Both the position numbers and the translations under genes were made by a program. Source: Arthrobacter sp. zg-Y238 (GTDB lineage Bacteria; Actinomycetota; Actinomycetes; Actinomycetales; Micrococcaceae). Taken from it: DNA of 60,194 nt. The DNA is taken from contig NZ_JANFLU010000014.1 of assembly GCF_024385525.1 (NCBI RefSeq), positions 1 through 60,194 on the forward strand, in the 5' to 3' direction. The notes below the pieces were generated by a model. The model saw only the letters and a program-made list of their open reading frames with translations, ran no database searches and had not been told where the DNA came from. Shown one piece after another: positions 24,237 to 31,658 of the stretch. Position 1 is the first letter of the stretch. Each line of letters begins with the position of its first letter.

Positions 24237-25084
24237 GCGCCGCCGTCGACGTGCGCAGGGCGCGCCACGCGCTTACCCTGGCCGCAGCCCTGTTCTTCGC
24301 CGTGGCTGCCCTGCTCCTGCTGGGGGCTGCAGCCGGGCACGCCACCACGTTCGATCCGGCTGCGCCGGGTGCGCCCGCGGACCCCACTGCTCCCACGGAG
24401 CCGGACGACGGCGGCGGGCTGAGCATCGATATCAACGGCCAGGACGGCGGGCCCTCCACGGCGGTGACCACGCTCATCGGCATCACCCTGCTTTCGGTGG
24501 CGCCGTCGCTGCTGCTGATGCTCAGCTCCTTCACGAAAATCTTCGTGGTGCTGGCCATGACCCGCAACGCCCTGTCGCTGCCCTCGATCCCGCCCAACCA
24601 GGTCCTGGCCGGGCTGGCGCTGTTCCTCTCACTGTTCATCATGGCGCCGGTGATCAGCGAAATTAACACGATCGCTGTGCAGCCCTACCTCAACGGGGAA
24701 CTCAACTTCGACGCCGCCCTGGACACCGGGACCGCGCCGCTGCAGCAGTTCATGCTCGCCCACACCCGCGAAGAGGACATCGCACTGATGACCCGCGCGG
24801 CCGGGCAGGAGAACCCCGAAAGCCCCGAGTCCGTTCCGCTGACCACCCTGATTCCGGCGTTCATGATTTCGGAGCTGCGGGCGGCGTTCATCATCGGATT
24901 CGTGATTTTCGTGCCGTTCCTCGTCATTGACCTGGTGGTGTCCGCAGCGCTGATGTCCATGGGCATGATGATGCTCCCGCCGGTAATGATCTCGCTGCCG
25001 TTCAAGATCCTGCTGTTCATCCTCGTGGACGGCTGGGGACTGATCATTACGTCCTTGGTCAACAGTTACCAGGGCGGCACCTAG
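24233..25084 (+). CDS. fliP: Flagellar export gate protein FliP
   Basis: Core of the type III export gate. The 283-residue protein has a cleavable-type signal (about 1-37, ending GHATTF), a Pro/Asp-rich periplasmic stretch, and four membrane segments carrying the two FliP signatures: LLSVAPSLLLMLSSFTKIFVVLAMTR (about 80-105) and PAFMISELRAAFIIGFVIFVPFLVIDLVV (about 208-236). The ATG at 24233 overlaps the fliO stop by four bases; a longer in-frame region upstream is the shadow of fliO. It ends with a one-base overlap with fliQ. Confidence 0.95.
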   Translation: MSAAVDVRRARHALTLAAALFFAVAALLLLGAAAGHATTFDPAAPGAPADPTAPTEPDDGGGLSIDINGQDGGPSTAVTTLIGITLLSVAPSLLLMLSSFTKIFVVLAMTRNALSLPSIPPNQVLAGLALFLSLFIMAPVISEINTIAVQPYLNGELNFDAALDTGTAPLQQFMLAHTREEDIALMTRAAGQENPESPESVPLTTLIPAFMISELRAAFIIGFVIFVPFLVIDLVVSAALMSMGMMMLPPVMISLPFKILLFILVDGWGLIITSLVNSYQGGT

Positions 25085-25359
25085 TGGATACAAACGCCGT
25101 CCTGGACATCGCCATGCAGGGGCTCTGGGTTGCGGCCAAGCTTTCGGCCCCGGTGCTGATCACCGCCCTCGTGGTGGGGTTCGCCATTTCGCTGCTGCAG
25201 TCCATCACCCAGATCCAGGAAGTCACGCTTTCGTTCGTGCCCAAGGCCCTTGCCGTGGCCCTCGCCCTGCTTGTGTGCGGACACTGGATGATTTCGGAAA
25301 TCGTGTCCTTCACCCACGAGATGTTCCAGAGGATCCCGTCCCTGCTCGGCGGCGGCTAG
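25084..25359 (+). CDS. fliQ: Flagellar export gate protein FliQ
   Basis: Small export-gate membrane protein with two helices (about 14-36 and 52-72). The 91 residues match the family in length and contain the conserved ALVVGFAISLLQSITQIQEVTLSFVPKALAVALAL pattern. The start GTG at 25084 overlaps the fliP stop (TAGTG). fliR follows without a gap. Confidence 0.95.
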   Translation: MDTNAVLDIAMQGLWVAAKLSAPVLITALVVGFAISLLQSITQIQEVTLSFVPKALAVALALLVCGHWMISEIVSFTHEMFQRIPSLLGGG

Positions 25360-26118
25360 ATGAACATCACCCTTGACCAGGACTGGATCGAGGCGTTCCT
25401 GCTGGCCTCGGTGCGGATGGTGGCCTTCCTCATCATTGCGCCGCCGTTCTCCTACAACGCGTTTCCGGCACGGATCAAAGCCATGCTCGGTCTCGGACTG
25501 GGTCTGGCCATCGCCCCGCAGGTAAGCGAGGGGTACAACTCCCTGAGCACCGGCGCGTTCTTCATGGCCATCGTGATGGAGCTGCTGGTGGGTGCCGTGC
25601 TGGGGTTCCTGGTGATGGTGGTTTTCTCCGCCGTGCAGTCCGCCGGCAACCTGATCGATACCTTCGGCGGCTTCCAGCTGGCCCAGGCCTTCGATCCGCA
25701 GTCCATGGTCAACGGCGCCCAGTTCACGCGCATCTTCCAGATCACCGCCCTGGCGCTGCTCTTCGCTTCGGACGGCTACCAGTTGATCATCGGCGGGCTG
25801 CTGCGCAGCTTCACCGCGTTGCCGCTGACGGGGGGACTGGACCTGTCCGAACCGGCGTCCGCCCTGACCGCCGCGGTATCGCAGATGTTCCTGGCCTCGG
25901 TGCAGATTGCCGGACCGCTGCTGGTGGTCCTGTTCCTGGCCGACGCCGGGCTGGGCCTGCTCACCCGCGTGGCCCCGGCCCTGAATGCCTTCGCCCTCGG
26001 CTTCCCGCTGAAGATCCTGCTGACGCTGTCCCTGGCTTCAGTTGTCTTCCTGGCCCTGCCACGCATCGTCTCCGGGCTGGTCTCCACCATCGAGCGCGCG
26101 TTGACGGGGGTGGGATAG
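25360..26118 (+). CDS. fliR: Flagellar export gate protein FliR
   Basis: Membrane component of the export gate, assembling with FliP and FliQ. The 252-residue protein has six hydrophobic segments and the family features ASVRMVAFLIIAPPFSYNAFPARIKAML near the N-terminus and GGFQLAQAFDPQSMVNGAQFTRIFQ in the middle. The ATG at 25360 abuts the fliQ stop, and flhB abuts its own stop, an order seen in most flagellar operons. Confidence 0.95.
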   Translation: MNITLDQDWIEAFLLASVRMVAFLIIAPPFSYNAFPARIKAMLGLGLGLAIAPQVSEGYNSLSTGAFFMAIVMELLVGAVLGFLVMVVFSAVQSAGNLIDTFGGFQLAQAFDPQSMVNGAQFTRIFQITALALLFASDGYQLIIGGLLRSFTALPLTGGLDLSEPASALTAAVSQMFLASVQIAGPLLVVLFLADAGLGLLTRVAPALNAFALGFPLKILLTLSLASVVFLALPRIVSGLVSTIERALTGVG

Positions 26119-27246
26119 ATGCCGGAACAGCCCTCTGGGGAGCGGACCGAGCAGGCCACCGACAAACGGATGAAGGAGGTCCGTTCCAAGGGCCAGCTTT
26201 CCCGCTCCGAGGACCTCACCGCCTGGGTGGGCGTAGGCACGGCCGCCCTGATGATGCCCTTGACCATCTCCCGGGGCACCGAAGCCGCCGGCGAGATCCT
26301 CGCCGGCGTCGCCACCACCATTGCCAACCCCGATCCCGAGTTCGCCCTGACCCAGATGAACGAGGGCCTGGGCACCCTGGCCTTCATCCTTGGTCCGCTG
26401 CTGGGCGTTGTTGCCGCCGTCGTCCTGATGACCGCCGCCGTCCAGGGCGGTATCCACATGAAGAAATTCAAGGGCAAGTTCGAACAGTTCAACCTGATCA
26501 CCGGCGTCAAACGTGTCTTCGGCACCCAGGCCCTGTGGAACGGTGCCAAATCCCTGCTCAAGACCGCCGTAGTGGGACTGGTCCTGTACGCAGTGATCCA
26601 GCAACTGATGCCGGTGCTGATGTCCGCCGGCGGCCTGCCGATCTCCGCCGTCCTGGAAGCTGCGGGGGGCGGTACTGCGCTACTGCTGCAGGCAGCCGTC
26701 GCCGCGGGCCTGATCCTCGCTGCGGCGGACATCTTCGTGGTTATGAAGCGCAACCGGAAACGAACCCGCATGACCAAGAAGGAAGTCAAGGACGAGAACA
26801 AGAACAGCGACGGCGATCCGCTGGTCAAGTCGCAGCGCCGGTCCCGGCAGCTGGCCATGAGCCGGAACCGGATGATCGCCGCCGTGGCAGACGCCGACGT
26901 CGTCCTCGTGAACCCCACCCACGTGGCCGTCGCCCTGAAATACGAGCCGGGCAAGTCCGCGCCGCGGGTCGTGGCGAAGGGGGCGGACAACATTGCCACC
27001 CGGATCCGTGAAGAGGCCGAAAAGCAGGGCGTCCCCATGGTCTCCGACATTCCGCTGGCCCGTGCCCTGCACAGCGCCTGCGAACTGAACGCGGAAATTC
27101 CCCCGGAACTCTACAACGCCGTGGCCCGAGTCCTGGCCTTCGTTATGGCCCTGAAGCGGCGCGGCGCCGCCCGGGGCATGCACACCATGGCAGCCGCACC
27201 GCCCGAACCCGTCACCACCCCACAACACCGTAAGGCCGCGTCGTGA
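26119..27246 (+). CDS. flhB: Flagellar export switch protein FlhB
   Basis: Switches export from hook to filament substrates after autocleavage. The 375 residues have an N-terminal charged start (SGERTEQATDKRMKEVRSKGQLSRSEDL, the family signature), four membrane helices (about 35-215), and a cytoplasmic domain with the self-cleaving NPTH motif at 265-268 in VVLVNPTHVAVALKY. All cleavage residues are present. The Pro/Thr-rich tail is slightly longer than in E. coli. The flhA GTG overlaps its end by four bases. Confidence 0.96.
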   Translation: MPEQPSGERTEQATDKRMKEVRSKGQLSRSEDLTAWVGVGTAALMMPLTISRGTEAAGEILAGVATTIANPDPEFALTQMNEGLGTLAFILGPLLGVVAAVVLMTAAVQGGIHMKKFKGKFEQFNLITGVKRVFGTQALWNGAKSLLKTAVVGLVLYAVIQQLMPVLMSAGGLPISAVLEAAGGGTALLLQAAVAAGLILAAADIFVVMKRNRKRTRMTKKEVKDENKNSDGDPLVKSQRRSRQLAMSRNRMIAAVADADVVLVNPTHVAVALKYEPGKSAPRVVAKGADNIATRIREEAEKQGVPMVSDIPLARALHSACELNAEIPPELYNAVARVLAFVMALKRRGAARGMHTMAAAPPEPVTTPQHRKAAS

Positions 27247-29300
27247 ACCGCAACCGCAACCTCCTGAAACTCGCCGTCCCCGTCGGGGTCATCGGCATCA
27301 TCCTGCTGCTGGTGGTCCCCATCCCCGCCGGGCTGCTGGACGTGCTGATCATCATCAACATCCTGCTGGCACTGGTGATCCTGCTGACCACCATGTTCGT
27401 GCGCAAGCCGCTGGACTTCTCGGTGTTCCCCTCCCTGCTCCTGGTCGCCACCCTGTTCCGGCTGGGCCTGAACGTGGCCTCCACCCGGCTGGTGCTGGGG
27501 GAGGGGTACGCCGGGCAGGTGATCGAAGCGTTCGGGCACGTAGCCGTAAGCGGTTCGTTGATCATCGGCGCGGTGATCTTCCTGATCCTGGTAGTCATCC
27601 AGTTCGTGGTGGTCACCAAGGGTGCCGAACGCGTCGCCGAAGTCGGGGCGCGGTTCACCCTGGACGCCATGCCGGGCAAGCAGATGGCCATCGACGCGGA
27701 CCTCAATGCCGGTTTGATCACCGATACCCAGGCCCGGGAACGCCGGGCCGAAGTCTCCGCGGAAGCGGACTTCTACGGTGCCATGGACGGCGCGTCGAAG
27801 TTCGTCAAGGGTGACGCGATTGCCGGGCTGATCATCATCATCATCAACCTCATCGGCGGCATCGCCATCGGCATGATCCAGCGCGGCATGGCCGCCGGCG
27901 AAGCAGTGAGCACCTACAGCCTGCTGACCATCGGCGACGGACTGGTCACCCAGATCCCGGCCCTGCTGATGGCGGTCTCCACCGGCATGATCGTCACCCG
28001 GTCCAATGCCGAGGCGGACATGGGCACCACGGCCGGCGCGCAGCTGGGCCAGTCCCGGAACGCCCTGATGATTGCGGGCGGCGCGGCCATCGTGATGGCG
28101 CTGATCCCCGGCATGCCGAAACTCTATTTCATCGCCATCGGTGCCCTGCTGATTTTCATTGCGCAGAAAATCAAGACCAAGGAAGCCAGTGAACAGGCCG
28201 AGAAGGACTCTGCTCAGGCGGCGCTGGACGCGCCCGCCACCTCCGAGACCACGGAGGACCTGATTGAGCAGATGCGCGTCCATGCGCTGGAAATCCTGCT
28301 GGCCCCGGATCTGGTGGACATAGTCACCGGTGGCTCCGACGATCTCCTGGCACGGGTGCGGGCCCTGCGACGCAAGATCGCCATGGAGCTGGGCATTGTG
28401 GTGCCCCCGGTACGCACGCGCGACAGCGTCGACCTGCCGTTGTCCACCTACGTCATCCGGATCGCCGGTGTGGAAGCCGGCCGCGGGGACGCCCCTGCGG
28501 GCAAGATCCTTGCCCTGGGGGACTATCTGGACGGACTGCCGGGCACCGCCACCGTTGAACCCGTATTCGGCCTGGCCGGCAAGTGGGTTCCGGCGGAAAT
28601 GCAGCACGCGGCGGAAATGTCCGGGGCAACCGTGATCGACCGTGTGTCGGTGCTGGTCACGCACCTCTCCGCGGTCATCACCGCCAACGCCGCCCGGCTG
28701 CTCACCCGCGAAGACGTTCGGGTGCTGACCGAGGGGGTCAAGCTGGTCAACCCGTCAGCCGTCGAGGAACTGATCCCCAACGTGCTGTCCCTTGCCGAAG
28801 TGCAGCGGGTGCTCCAGGGCCTGCTCGCCGAGCAGATACCCATCAACGACCTGCCGCGGATCTACGAGTCCCTGCTGCTGCGGGCCAAGGTTTCCGCGGA
28901 CCCGGAGGGGCTCATCGAGACGGCGCGGACGGCACTGGGGCCGGCGCTGGCCGCGCAGTACATCGCCGACGGCGTCCTGCGGGTGATCATGATCGATCCG
29001 GCGCTGGAGCAGTCCATGCTCGAAGCGCTGCGTCCCTCCGACCAGGGCAGCCAGATCCTGCTTGACCCCGCGAGGGTCGATACCGTGCTGGCGTCGCTGA
29101 AGACTGCAGTGGCGGGCGCCGAGAACGCCGGATTCAACCCGGTGCTGGTCTGCGCGCCGGCCCTGCGCCCCGCCATCCGGCGGCTGGTGTCCGCACAGAC
29201 CGGCGGCCTGCCGGTACTGTCCTACCAGGAAGCAACAGCGGGTAATGTCGGTATCGAGACCGTAGGGGTGGTGCGTGGAAGTGAGACGATTTCAGCTTGA
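27243..29300 (+). CDS. flhA: Flagellar export protein FlhA
   Basis: Largest export-gate protein and ion-driven engine of secretion. The 685 residues show eight membrane segments in the first half (about 8-310), the FHIPEP signature FRLGLNVASTRLVLGEGYAGQVI, and a cytoplasmic domain with PLSTYVIRIAGVEAGRGD and the C-terminal chaperone-docking part (LRPSDQGSQILLDPARVDTVL, CAPALRPAIRRLV). Size and features are normal. The 3' end overlaps the FlhF-like gene by 26 bases. Confidence 0.96.
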   Translation: MNRNRNLLKLAVPVGVIGIILLLVVPIPAGLLDVLIIINILLALVILLTTMFVRKPLDFSVFPSLLLVATLFRLGLNVASTRLVLGEGYAGQVIEAFGHVAVSGSLIIGAVIFLILVVIQFVVVTKGAERVAEVGARFTLDAMPGKQMAIDADLNAGLITDTQARERRAEVSAEADFYGAMDGASKFVKGDAIAGLIIIIINLIGGIAIGMIQRGMAAGEAVSTYSLLTIGDGLVTQIPALLMAVSTGMIVTRSNAEADMGTTAGAQLGQSRNALMIAGGAAIVMALIPGMPKLYFIAIGALLIFIAQKIKTKEASEQAEKDSAQAALDAPATSETTEDLIEQMRVHALEILLAPDLVDIVTGGSDDLLARVRALRRKIAMELGIVVPPVRTRDSVDLPLSTYVIRIAGVEAGRGDAPAGKILALGDYLDGLPGTATVEPVFGLAGKWVPAEMQHAAEMSGATVIDRVSVLVTHLSAVITANAARLLTREDVRVLTEGVKLVNPSAVEELIPNVLSLAEVQRVLQGLLAEQIPINDLPRIYESLLLRAKVSADPEGLIETARTALGPALAAQYIADGVLRVIMIDPALEQSMLEALRPSDQGSQILLDPARVDTVLASLKTAVAGAENAGFNPVLVCAPALRPAIRRLVSAQTGGLPVLSYQEATAGNVGIETVGVVRGSETISA

Positions 29301-30339
29301 GGGGCCGTCGCTTGACGCGCTAAAAGCCCAGGTACTGGCCGAACACGGCCCGCGGGCACGGATAATTGCGGCGGAAAAGGTAACCGTGGGCGGGATCGGC
29401 GGGTTCCTGTCCCGCCAGCATTACGAGGTGACCGTGGAGCTGCCGCCCAGCGGCCGGCGCCGGGCGCCGGTGGAACCGGACCTGCCGAGCCGCACGGACT
29501 CCGGCCGGACAGGTATTTCCGCGCTCCTTGAAGAGGCGGAGCGGGCCGAATCCAACCTGCACCCCACCATCATTCCGTCCGTTCCCGTGGACGTTGCCCC
29601 GGCCCCGGCCCCGGCTCCGCAGCCCGCTCCGTCCGTCTCCACGGGGTCCCATGCGTTCGCCGAACTGATGGAAACCCTCGCGGCAAGCACCGGCACCCCT
29701 GCACACGCTCCGGCTCCGGCCTTTGCCCCCGGCCTGCAGGAAAAGCAGCCGCCGAATGCGGGAAGCCAGGTGCCGCCCAGCCCGGTCGGCTCCGGCTGGA
29801 TAAACCAGGGCGCGGAGCCGGGCCAGCGCAATGCCGTGCCGATGGCTCCTGCGCCGCTCGGCGGGGCCGGCGACCTGGTGATGGTGGTCGGCCTGGGCGA
29901 CGACGCACTCGAGGTGTGCAGCTCCATGGCCGACTTCTCCGGCGCGGGTGCCGCAGCCGTCCGCGTGGCCGGTGTGCTGGAGACCGACGGCGTCGGCCGG
30001 GCAGCGGACCGGCGTGCGGTGGCAACTGCACGTGCAGCCGGTGTTATGGCCGGGCACAGCATCTTCCTTGCCTACGGGCTGGGGAGGTCCGGTACCGAAA
30101 TGGGCCGGCATTCCACGCTGATCTCGGCGTTGGCGGCCGATCAGGTCTGGGTGGCGGTCGACGCCGGCCGGAAACCGGAGGACACCGCATCCTGGGTCGG
30201 GGCGGTGCGGTCCGCAGTCGTGGTGGATGCCGCCGCCGTCGAAGGCATTGACACCACCGGCACGCCGCAGTCCGTGAACGCGCTGGGTCTGCCCATCGGC
30301 TGGCTCGACGGCGAACCCTCGCCGACTCCGGTGCTCTGA
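29275..30339 (+). CDS. FlhF-like protein without a P-loop
   Basis: A 354-residue protein directly after flhA, where flhF normally lies. Residues 1-60 resemble the FlhF N-terminus (MEVRRFQLEGPSLDALKAQV, then GGIGGFLSRQHYEVTVEL). A long Ala/Pro-rich linker follows (about 85-200). Residues 205-354 look like a worn-down SRP-type GTPase: VMVVGLGDDALEV takes the place of the G1 motif but has no GxxGxGK(S/T), the DTAGR motif is missing, and only the last strand pattern (NALGLPIGWLDGE) recalls FlhF. It should not bind GTP. The start GTG at 29275 overlaps flhA by 26 bases. Other reading: an unrelated actinobacterial flagellar protein. Confidence 0.65.
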   Translation: MEVRRFQLEGPSLDALKAQVLAEHGPRARIIAAEKVTVGGIGGFLSRQHYEVTVELPPSGRRRAPVEPDLPSRTDSGRTGISALLEEAERAESNLHPTIIPSVPVDVAPAPAPAPQPAPSVSTGSHAFAELMETLAASTGTPAHAPAPAFAPGLQEKQPPNAGSQVPPSPVGSGWINQGAEPGQRNAVPMAPAPLGGAGDLVMVVGLGDDALEVCSSMADFSGAGAAAVRVAGVLETDGVGRAADRRAVATARAAGVMAGHSIFLAYGLGRSGTEMGRHSTLISALAADQVWVAVDAGRKPEDTASWVGAVRSAVVVDAAAVEGIDTTGTPQSVNALGLPIGWLDGEPSPTPVL

Positions 30340-30370
30340 GTCCGGATCCCGGCAAACCTGCCGGGCTGAA

Positions 30371-30396
30371 CCGTTCCCCGGCGTCGGAGGGAACGG
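30371..30396 (+). other. Hairpin between the FlhF-like gene and csrA
   Basis: Perfect eight-base arms CCGTTCCC (30371-30378) and GGGAACGG (30389-30396) enclose a ten-base loop. There is no T-run, so it is at best a weak terminator. It lies just upstream of the apparent csrA promoter. Confidence 0.5.
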
Positions 30397-30409
30397 CCCC
30401 GGCTTGGGG

Positions 30410-30415
30410 TAGAGT
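30410..30415 (+). promoter_or_regulatory. Minus-10 element of a probable leaderless csrA promoter
   Basis: TAGAGT followed by six bases and then the csrA ATG. This spacing puts the transcription start at or near the A of the start codon. No good minus-35 hexamer is visible. Confidence 0.5.
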
Positions 30416-30421
30416 GGGCGG

Positions 30422-30688
30422 ATGCTGGTGCTAACACGCAAGTCCGGGGAGCAGATCCTGATCGGGGATGACATCGTCATTACCGTTTTGGATTCACGCG
30501 GCGACGGCGTACGCATCGGCATCGATGCCCCCCGCGGGGTCAAGATCCAGCGCCACGAGGTGCTGCGCGCAGTGGAAGAGGCCAATGTGGCCGCCAGTGC
30601 CGCCGCCTTGCCGGATGCCGAGGACCGCATCAAGGCGCTGCTGGCAGGCAGGGCACTACCGCCGGAGGGCGACAAGCCCGCTTCCTAA
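30422..30688 (+). CDS. csrA: Carbon storage regulator CsrA
   Basis: RNA-binding translational regulator acting on GGA-containing leaders. The 88-residue protein starts with the canonical MLVLTRKSGEQILIGDDIVI; the RNA-contact residues Arg6 and Arg44 are both present (the latter in VKIQRHEVLRAV). The usual length is 61-75; here the C-terminal tail is longer, as in FliW-regulated CsrA proteins of Gram-positive bacteria. It is the last gene of the flagellar cluster and may be made from a leaderless message. With FliW (2381) and the fliC leader (6808) it forms a plausible flagellin control loop. Confidence 0.94.
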   Translation: MLVLTRKSGEQILIGDDIVITVLDSRGDGVRIGIDAPRGVKIQRHEVLRAVEEANVAASAAALPDAEDRIKALLAGRALPPEGDKPAS

Positions 30689-30789
30689 CCGGGTTGGCCC
30701 CACCCCGTTACCTGTTGCCCCGGTCTCTGCTGAGCCGGACGGTTCCACATCCCATTGCGCTGAGCACATTTTCCCGGCACCCCGGACAG

Positions 30790-30832
30790 CAGAAACCCCC
30801 GCCGTTTCTTGGGGAAAACGACGAGGGTTCCT
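30790..30832 (-). terminator. Probable terminator downstream of the unknown gene at 30876
   Basis: On the minus strand, AACCCTCGTCGTTTT pairs imperfectly with AAACGGCGGGGGTTT and ends in TTTCT. It lies between csrA (plus) and the unknown gene (minus) and could serve both. Confidence 0.55.
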
Positions 30833-30875
30833 GGTCTGTTGCCCGGGACGGCCGGGCGTATCAAGGGACCGGCGG

Positions 30876-31202
30876 CTAGGCGCTGCGCTGTGCGCGTTTG
30901 GCACCCAACCCCAGGAACCGGCTGCCGGCTTTGGGGCGCCGGGCAGACGTTGCGGTGTCCCGCCGCAGGTTCGGGACGGGAGCGGGCTGGGACAGCCCGA
31001 AATACTCGGGAAGGACGCGGCGCTCGTGCGTGCTGCACCGGACACCGGGGTAACGGAAGCCGTTGATGATCCACCGGCCCCGGTCCTCCACCCAGTTCGG
31101 GATCATCCGGCGGTTGCACTCGGCGCAGAGCGGGGCAATGAAGTTATCGCGCTGGACCAGCGTGTAGCGGCGGGTGGTGAGCCCCGTCAATGCTGCGTCC
31201 AT
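30876..31202 (-). CDS. Small protein of unknown function with a possible zinc site
   Basis: I do not recognise this 108-residue basic protein. Cys26 and Cys29 (LCAECNRRMI) and Cys56 with His59 (RCSTHERRV) are spaced like a single zinc-binding site, in a compact segment with several aromatic residues (NWVEDRGRWIINGFRYPG). The last 40 residues are Arg/Ala-rich and probably disordered. The ATG at 31202 has GAGGGGAT six bases upstream, so translation is likely. It stands alone between csrA and tRNA-Thr. Nucleic-acid binding is possible but only a guess from charge and the Cys/His pattern. Confidence 0.72.
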   Translation of the reverse strand: MDAALTGLTTRRYTLVQRDNFIAPLCAECNRRMIPNWVEDRGRWIINGFRYPGVRCSTHERRVLPEYFGLSQPAPVPNLRRDTATSARRPKAGSRFLGLGAKRAQRSA

Positions 31203-31397
31203 GGTTATCCCCTCGTCCCGCCGGCGTCCTGCCGGTGCGGTTTCATGTCCCGAGGATACGGCCGCGGCCAGCGGGAAACCCTAAAGTCATCCGCAAGGAA
31301 GCCGGAATTTATGCGCAGCGTTTCCGCAACTGGACCTGCGCGGCTGCTGCCGGAGGCCTCCAGCGGGACCGCCGCGTTGTTGCCGTGGACAGAAAGC

Positions 31398-31432
31398 AGA
31401 ACGCCCCCGGCACAAGGTACCGGGGGCGTTCT
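31398..31432 (-). terminator. Terminator after tRNA-Thr
   Basis: Perfect 13-base arms (AGAACGCCCCCGG and its complement) around a nine-base loop, 11 bases beyond the 3' end of the tRNA on the minus strand. Confidence 0.88.
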
Positions 31433-31442
31433 GGGAAAACGG

Positions 31443-31515
31443 AGCCTCCTGCCAGAATCGAACTGGCGACCTTCTCATTACGAGTGAGACGCTCTACCAA
31501 CTGAGCTAAGGAGGC
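31443..31515 (-). tRNA. tRNA-Thr (anticodon CGT)
   Basis: The minus strand folds as a 73-base tRNA: acceptor GCCTCCT pairs with AGGAGGC, the D-arm contains AGCTCAGTTGGTAGAGC, the anticodon stem TCTCA/TGAGA encloses the loop CTCGTAA with anticodon CGT (codon ACG, Thr), and the T-arm has the standard GTTCGATTC loop. CCA is not encoded. It stands alone and is followed by a strong terminator. Confidence 0.96.
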
Positions 31516-31658
31516 GGGCTTCAGCTGTCCGTTACCGGGCAGAATCCACAAGGAACTACTTTATACGTCCCGGGGGTGCGGGTCAAAATGGCGGTGGATG
31601 CCGGGGTGATTCGGTGAGCGGTACCAAGGTCCGGGCGGATCCGCCCGGCCCCTGCGGA

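Noticed and set aside
31443-31515. tRNA-Thr as an integration site for a mobile element
   Set aside because: No integrase, no repeated tRNA 3' end and no shift in base composition are found on either side.
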